A stretch of DNA of 64,000 nt from Phoronis australis. Its lineage: Eukaryota > Phoronida > Phoronidae. The DNA lies in contig NMRA01000636.1 in the NCBI GenBank assembly GCA_002633005.1, positions 109,529-173,528 of the forward strand. Direction: 5' to 3'. A program made the translations under genes and the position numbers. Positions 59,510-64,000 of the stretch are shown here, one piece after another. The notes under the pieces were generated by a model that saw only the letters and a list, made by a program, of their open reading frames with translations, had not been told where the DNA came from and did not search any database. The first letter of the stretch is position 1. Each line of letters begins with the position of its first letter.

Positions 59510-59950
59510 ATGCCATACTGTTGCTGGGTACCGGGATGTACTAATTATCGTCTCACGCGCGCTTTGGGAGTACCTTAGCATCGCTTTCCGATGGATGACA
59601 CACTTCGCCGTACTTGGCTCGTTCGTGTGAAGAACGCAGCATTACCCGTCCACGCAACGTACAAAGCAGTCGAGAATTACCGTGTGTGTGGCAAGCACTT
59701 TCTGCCGTCCGATTACGAAAGGGATTTGTACGCTTAACTGATGAAGATCCCTGCGAAACAACGCCTGATGAAGGATGCCATTCCGTCTGTGTTAATTCCC
59801 GGCAGTGCCCCGTCGCCACCCCCGAGAAGTGCGTTTTTGAAGAGAGAAGCCTCGCGAGCTGTGGCCAGTACAGTGACTGGAGCCAGTGGAGGCACTTCAT
59901 CCACTGTCACCCGTGCCTCCGAACGTACCCCAGTGCGTGCCATTCCTTGA
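59510..59950 (+). pseudogene. THAP-domain protein relic (copy 2)
   Basis: One frame from ATG 59510 to a stop at about 59948 with two internal stops (TAG after codon 22, TAA at 59735). It shows C-x4-C (CWVPGC), [20 protein letters not shown] and the closing [13 protein letters not shown], i.e. all THAP zinc ligands (two Cys, then Cys-x2-His). A Ser/Pro/Thr-rich linker follows. THAP domains bind DNA at transposon ends. At the TAA position copy 1 has GAA, so the stop arose by a point change. Confidence 0.82.
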
Positions 59951-60300
59951 ACCAGTAGTGATTCGCCCTGTGCTGTTTTCTCCAGCCCAGAGCCTCTAAG
60001 CAGCCCTGCAGCGATATTGAGTAGTGGGAGTGATTACAGGCCCAGTTCGACACCCAGTGAAGAGGACAGTTCGTCGTCCAATCAACTGATCGGTGAGCCA
60101 AACTTTGATAAGTTTATTGTGGACTTGTCTAAAGTGTTGGAGCTATTTAGAAGGTGCCAGGTGTGTGGCGAGGGAGTCACACAACACGATGTAGCAGTTT
60201 GGGTGCTCAGGTCACCATCCAGTTGGAGTGTGTCGCAGGACACTCTGGCAACTGGGACAGTTGTTCCTCTGCCCGTGGTATGCCGGAGGGCCACTTAACC
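59951..60300 (+). pseudogene. Post-THAP transposase segment (copy 2)
   Basis: The frame after the stop reads a Ser-rich linker (SSTPSEEDSSSSNQ), then FDKFIVDLSKVLELFRRCQV with CGEGV. After a frameshift it continues GAQVTIQLECVAGHSGNWDS near 60205-60265. The C-x2-C ... C-x2-GH-x3-W pattern is a second zinc-binding block seen downstream of THAP in related proteins. The catalytic region is missing. Confidence 0.65.
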
Positions 60301-60329
60301 GTGTCCAGTAGTGGCTTGGCCTCGTCGAA

Positions 60330-60602
60330 CTCTGAACAGCACAAGAATTCCATTGAGGTAGGCATAACAACGCACACAGTGCATTTACACCAAGATGTGT
60401 CACCACGTCTGTCCTCAGTAGCCGCCTCGTTTCTCTCAACAGCTGCCTGTGCCTGTGCATAATCTGCCACGTTATACTCGGGCTCAAACATGTACCCACC
60501 CACTGAATGTCCGTGAAAAAATTCCTCGTCACCACTGCTGTGAACAAGGTCTCCGTCACACACACTACTGTCACTGTGATACGGGTCACCGACTCCAGCC
60601 AT
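60330..60602 (-). CDS. P2X7-type cytoplasmic cysteine-domain protein, partial
   Basis: ATG at 60602 (MAGVGDPYHSDSS) opens an uninterrupted frame with an acidic lead, YMFEPEYN, then WCKCTVCVVMPTSMEFLCCS. The W-C-x-C-x2-C ... M-P-T-x2-E-x2-C-C spacing is that of the zinc-binding C-terminal domain of P2X7 receptors, which also occurs in many stand-alone invertebrate proteins. No channel transmembrane segments are present. The frame continues open past the domain to 60207 across sequence that is sense for the transposase, so the true 3' end (perhaps a splice donor) is uncertain. The acidic lead recalls the relic at 24833. Confidence 0.65.
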
Positions 60603-61345
60603 TTTCAGCTTACAACACACTAAACAATCCCTAAATCCAACGTAGTTGAGTTCTCCACTAACCTATCTTGCCGCAGAATACTCGCCCATGGAAAGTGGTG
60701 GCGACAATCGTTGAAAAACAGCACAAAACAAAAGTAGAATAGAATAGATTCGCACGGTAAACTCAACGCAAAACCAAGTGGCGGGAAACGCTTGCCTCCT
60801 AAAATGTCACTTCCGCAGTAGAGGACGAGTAATTAATAAAATTACGAAAAGCTGTAATTAAGTGGAAAACATGTCTAGGATAACCAACCAACCTTATTTT
60901 AGCTCAAAATGACATGGAAAAAGGTTGCCTTCGCCTTTAATGACCATCAGGTTGGTGACCTTGACGTCATCGAAGTTATCTCAAGGTAGCGCTGCACGAT
61001 AAGATTTTTTCAATGTGACAATTTTGGAACATTTAAATGTTTTAACTGACATTAAACTCATTTTTAAATCGCTTGGTTATCATTAGAGCAAAAAATAAGT
61101 AGTTATTAGTGATGGCACTACTCAGTAACTGTTGACGATAACAGTGGCATCTGGCGATAACTTCGATTGGACCAGGGTTAAGCGTTCATACTGCACCGCA
61201 GCGTCGACGCTGCGGTCTTAAATCCACCTGTTAACTGCGATGTTAACTGGAGCTGTTAACTGCGATCCAGGACCGGAGTTAAGCGTTCATACTGACCCCA
61301 ACTCCCCAAATCATCGACGCGTCGACGTTAGTATGAAAGGCCCTT

Positions 61346-61841
61346 CAGATGCTCAAACTCCCCTTTGGACTAAGATAAATAAACCTAGTGGTGCTTCAGG
61401 GCTTTACAAAATGTCACCACTTTCGGACAAAAATAATTGCCATAATAGCTCTTTTTCATTTCCAAGGGCGTCTAATGTAATTGAATGTCCAAAATTTTTC
61501 AAAATATTGTCTATTAAGAGTTATAGTGCAGAACTTGAACATGGAAACATTAATTTACTGCTGCATATCTTCAATAGAAAAAAGAAAAATGTGTCCTAAT
61601 TAGGTGAGATTTTATGGTAAACAAGTATGCCAACATTAAAACTGCCGCAGCACATAGTCATCAATGGCCATGTGATACAGCAAAAACTGGGCAAGAATTC
61701 AGCCCAATCAAACTCTCACCCCAACTTTGTCAAGTTTGGGCCAACAAGGTGGCTTTTGTTGTCTCAGTTAAGTATTGGTAAAAAGTACATGATAACACTT
61801 TGTATTCATATCCCATGAGGCAATAACCAAGACCTTGTTTC
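61346..61841. other. Unassigned sequence
   Basis: A 63-codon ORF without recognisable domain; nothing else seen. Confidence 0.3.
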
Positions 61842-62268
61842 AAGGTACCTAAACTACACGGTCAACGGACTCACAAACACGACTCACAGAACCACAAACA
61901 CCGCCCACTGACTCACAAGCACGGGAACGGACTCACAAAACACGATCCACGCACCCAAATACACGGACACGTTCTCATATTCACGAGAAAACACGGTTAA
62001 CGAACCACCAAACACGGTTTACAGACAAAATGAAGATGTCAGCTGACCCAGGAAGCCGATGAGTTCGTGACCCTTGTTTGGCAGTACGTTAACCGTGTTT
62101 CCTCGTGAATATGAGTCCGTGTCCCATGTATTTGGGTGCGTGGATCGAGTTTTATTCATTCGCTCCCGTGTTTGTGAGTCAGTGGACGGTGTTTGCAGGT
62201 CCTTAAGTTGTGTTCATGCGTCCGTGCCAGTGTTTATGAGTCCGTTGACCGAGTAGTTTAGGTACTTT
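61842..62268. mobile_element. Snap-back (hairpin) element
   Basis: Two ~185-bp arms in inverted orientation around a ~50-bp loop. The outer ends are AAGGTACCTAAACTA and its inverse TAGTTTAGGTACTTT. The arms are built of degenerate GGACTCACAAACACG-type units, and the inner arms read CTCGTGAATATGAG and inverse. No coding potential; RNA across it would fold into a long hairpin. Confidence 0.8.
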
Positions 62269-62940
62269 GTGTTTGCCACATACCTGTGTCTGTCTGTAAA
62301 CAGGTATGTGAACTTCATCAGGTTATAAGGGGTGCAAAGAGGAGAGTACAATACACTCATTCACATCTTCTGATCAAGTGAATCTTAGCAGTGTCCAGGA
62401 CTTGAATGCCAATACCTAAATGGCCCCCATACATTTGATACACTGTTTTTTTCTTTCTGACAACTACATATGCTCAGTATTGGAGAACATTTCAAAATGC
62501 GGAGAGAATCTGGGGATTTGAAATGTCAGCTCTGTTAATCCCAAAGCCAGTATTTACACTGTTAGTCCACAATACAAAGAAAAAAAAGCAAGTCTTTACA
62601 TTATTACAATTAAACTTTAAAAAAACTATTACAATCTGAAATTATAATTATTTCTGACCTCCCTGGCATCGGCTGACCAACGAAGCCAAGACTTAAGGGA
62701 TAAATAATCAGGAAGTTTTTGTGTCAAAACCCATCAATATTTTCATACTGATGGTATAGATTTATTATCAAGCACTGTTCTCACCATTTATTACCTATTA
62801 TCAGAGAAATCTGCATTTTCTGGGTTTTCCATAGGGCAAAAACCAAAGATCAGCCTGTTTACTCTTCCCAGTTCACCACATCAGCCCGAACACCCTACGC
62901 ATGCTCAACTCAAAATCATGGACCCGTGTGCAGGAATACA
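62269..62940. other. Unassigned sequence
   Basis: No feature recognised. Confidence 0.35.
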
Positions 62941-63700
62941 AAGGGTAGATTTCATGAAGATCCATAAAAGAACTTAGTATATATCAAGGCAGATGCAATG
63001 ATAACTTGTCACTAGGGTGCACCACAGTAGTCAGATACATCGACACCAGCTGTGCCTTCTTCAATGAGAAGAAATGTGCTAAATTTCATGAAGAGCGATT
63101 GAAGAGCATAGTAGATTCTGAGGCAGTTGCAAAAAAAGCTATAATTGCCACTGGGGGCACAACTATAGAACAATCCAAAAATTAATGTCAGCCATGTTCT
63201 CCTCAATAGGAACCATTAATTTTCACGATTCTTCAAGCAGTTTGCGGATGGGAAGGCAGATGTCGAAAAACAAAAACAATAAAAACGGGCACTAGGGGCT
63301 CAGAAAAGGCAGAATCCACTTGAAATTAAGCAGGTGCAATTATTCCTTTCATAGAAACTTGTATGCCAGATCATGAAAACCTATCTAAGCACTTGGTAAA
63401 AATTGAGACACACGGAAAGAAAACCTGAATAGCTCCTAGGGGATGCCAAAGTAGTCAGTCTCAATCTGGAATGTCAGCCATACCCACCTCCACAGGGACT
63501 CCAAAAAATTTCATGAAGGCCCATCAGGGCAGTTGGTAGATACTGATTGTCATTGAGTGCGCTACTGTAGACAGATCTATATGGAAATCAATGTCAGCCA
63601 AATTTCATAAAGTACATTAAGGAACTTTGTAGATATTGAGGCAGAGACAAAAACTCAAAATTCCCAACAGGTATTGCTACTGAAGCCACACCTGTCAAAA
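62940..63700 (+). repeat. Family A array, block 8 (old, diverged)
   Basis: Cores are decayed but in register: GTCACTAGGGTGC (63009), GCCACTGGGGGCAC (63147), GGCACTAGGGGCTC (63287), and a weaker one near 63433. Spacing is 138-146 bp. ATTTCATGAAG phrases recur between cores. It shows that the ~147-bp monomer predates the trimeric arrays. Confidence 0.75.
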
Positions 63701-63743
63701 AAAGCAAAAACACTTGAGCTCTCTAGAAGAACACGCATCAAGT

Positions 63744-64000
63744 ATTACGCTAAAATCGCGAGATTTTCAGACGGCCTGCCATTTTGGGACAAGAATTAAT
63801 ATTTCCATAGTCCACAAAAATTCGTACAAGGTTCAAAAACTGTTTTTCAATGGTTCACGAATTTCAAACAATGTTATAAATATGGGATTTCTGGCTCGCG
63901 AACTTTGGACAGGAAAAATGTTAGAAATGCTAATTTCGAATAGACGCAACTCTCATGCCGCAAAAGTGTTCAATGGATGATTATTACTTCACAAGGCTTG
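63744..64000 (+). repeat. Dispersed repeat C, copy 2 (runs off the window)
   Basis: Starts TACGCTAAAATCGCGAGATT and keeps the order of blocks of 16184-16468: CATAGTCCACAAAAATTCGT, AAAACTGTTTTTCAATG and GTTCAATGGATGATTATTAC. The right end is outside the window. Confidence 0.82.

Larger units (their letters stand above)
59246..60936 (+). mobile_element. Kolobok-like DNA transposon, copy 2
   Basis: TTAA at 59242-59245 and 60937-60940. The TIR AGGCGAAGGCAACCTTTTTT is mirrored at the right end, and the mirrored part runs ~165 bp. It carries a THAP ORF relic on the plus strand and, convergently, a P2X7-type cysteine-domain ORF on the minus strand. At 1691 bp it is too short to encode a full transposase. 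Confidence 0.85.
59151..61345. mobile_element. TIR element with AAGGSCCTTTCATA ends, host of Kolobok copy 2
   Basis: Left AAGGCCCTTTCATA (59151) and inverse right TATGAAAGGCCCTT (61345). Both sides also carry GTTAACTG, CGTCGAC and 'gttcatact' phrases. Without the nested Kolobok copy the element is about 0.5 kb, so it was probably a MITE. Confidence 0.65.

Overview
This window is AT-rich metazoan DNA, most likely from a marine invertebrate. The evidence is one spliced protein-coding gene with introns up to 25 kb, a LINE remnant, a Ty3/Gypsy remnant, and many DNA transposons with terminal inverted repeats (TIRs). Nothing here allows a species call. There are no operons, rRNA genes or CRISPR arrays. 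Most open reading frames are chance frames inside repeats.

The one intact gene found is on the minus strand, from 56459 down to 12021. It encodes a PRL/PTP4A-type protein tyrosine phosphatase of 175 residues in five coding exons (56459-56346, 40605-40513, 15375-15245, 13883-13809, 12135-12021). All junctions are GT-AG and in frame. The signature CX5R loop, the WPFDDG-like loop and a C-terminal CaaX box (CSVM) are all present. The first coding exon carries a short 5'UTR behind a putative acceptor at 56515, so the promoter was not located. The 3'UTR probably lies between 12020 and about 9.5 kb.

The introns and flanks are a dense mosaic of repeats. Family A (4.1-9.0, 18.5-19.7, 33.6-39.7, 50.3-51.9 and, diverged, 62.9-63.7 kb) is a tandem array of roughly 147-bp monomers arranged as roughly 440-bp trimers. 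Each monomer carries a CCACTAGGNGGC core, and at least 14 copies match the animal CTCF consensus exactly. Family B (20.6-27.7, 35.3-37.1, 46.8-47.85 kb) is a composite repeat carrying the core motifs of NRF1, YY1, ETS, NF-Y and USF-type E-box factors. One B element sits inside an A array.

Other elements, by position: a LINE ORF1/endonuclease relic (1.5-3.95 kb); a 0.9-kb foldback element (12.3-13.2 kb); a 37-bp minisatellite (15.8-17.4 kb) interrupted by a dispersed repeat that recurs at the right edge; a Gypsy LTR-gag relic (27.7-28.6 kb); TIR elements at 28.7-30.5, 31.05-32.83, 41.3-42.5 and 43.65-45.38 kb; and a degraded ubiquitin-specific protease copy antisense to the PRL intron (47.86-48.63 kb). 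Two TTAA-flanked Kolobok-like transposons with THAP-domain relics lie at 53.15-54.98 and 59.25-60.94 kb. The second also carries an antisense P2X7-type cysteine domain and is nested in another TIR element. A snap-back hairpin element lies at 61.84-62.27 kb.

There is a 158-bp run of N at 32151-32308, and single Ns at 16469 and 44597. The Ns at 16469 and 44597 sit at insertion edges and look like assembly joins. The second is flanked by an identical 209-bp duplication.
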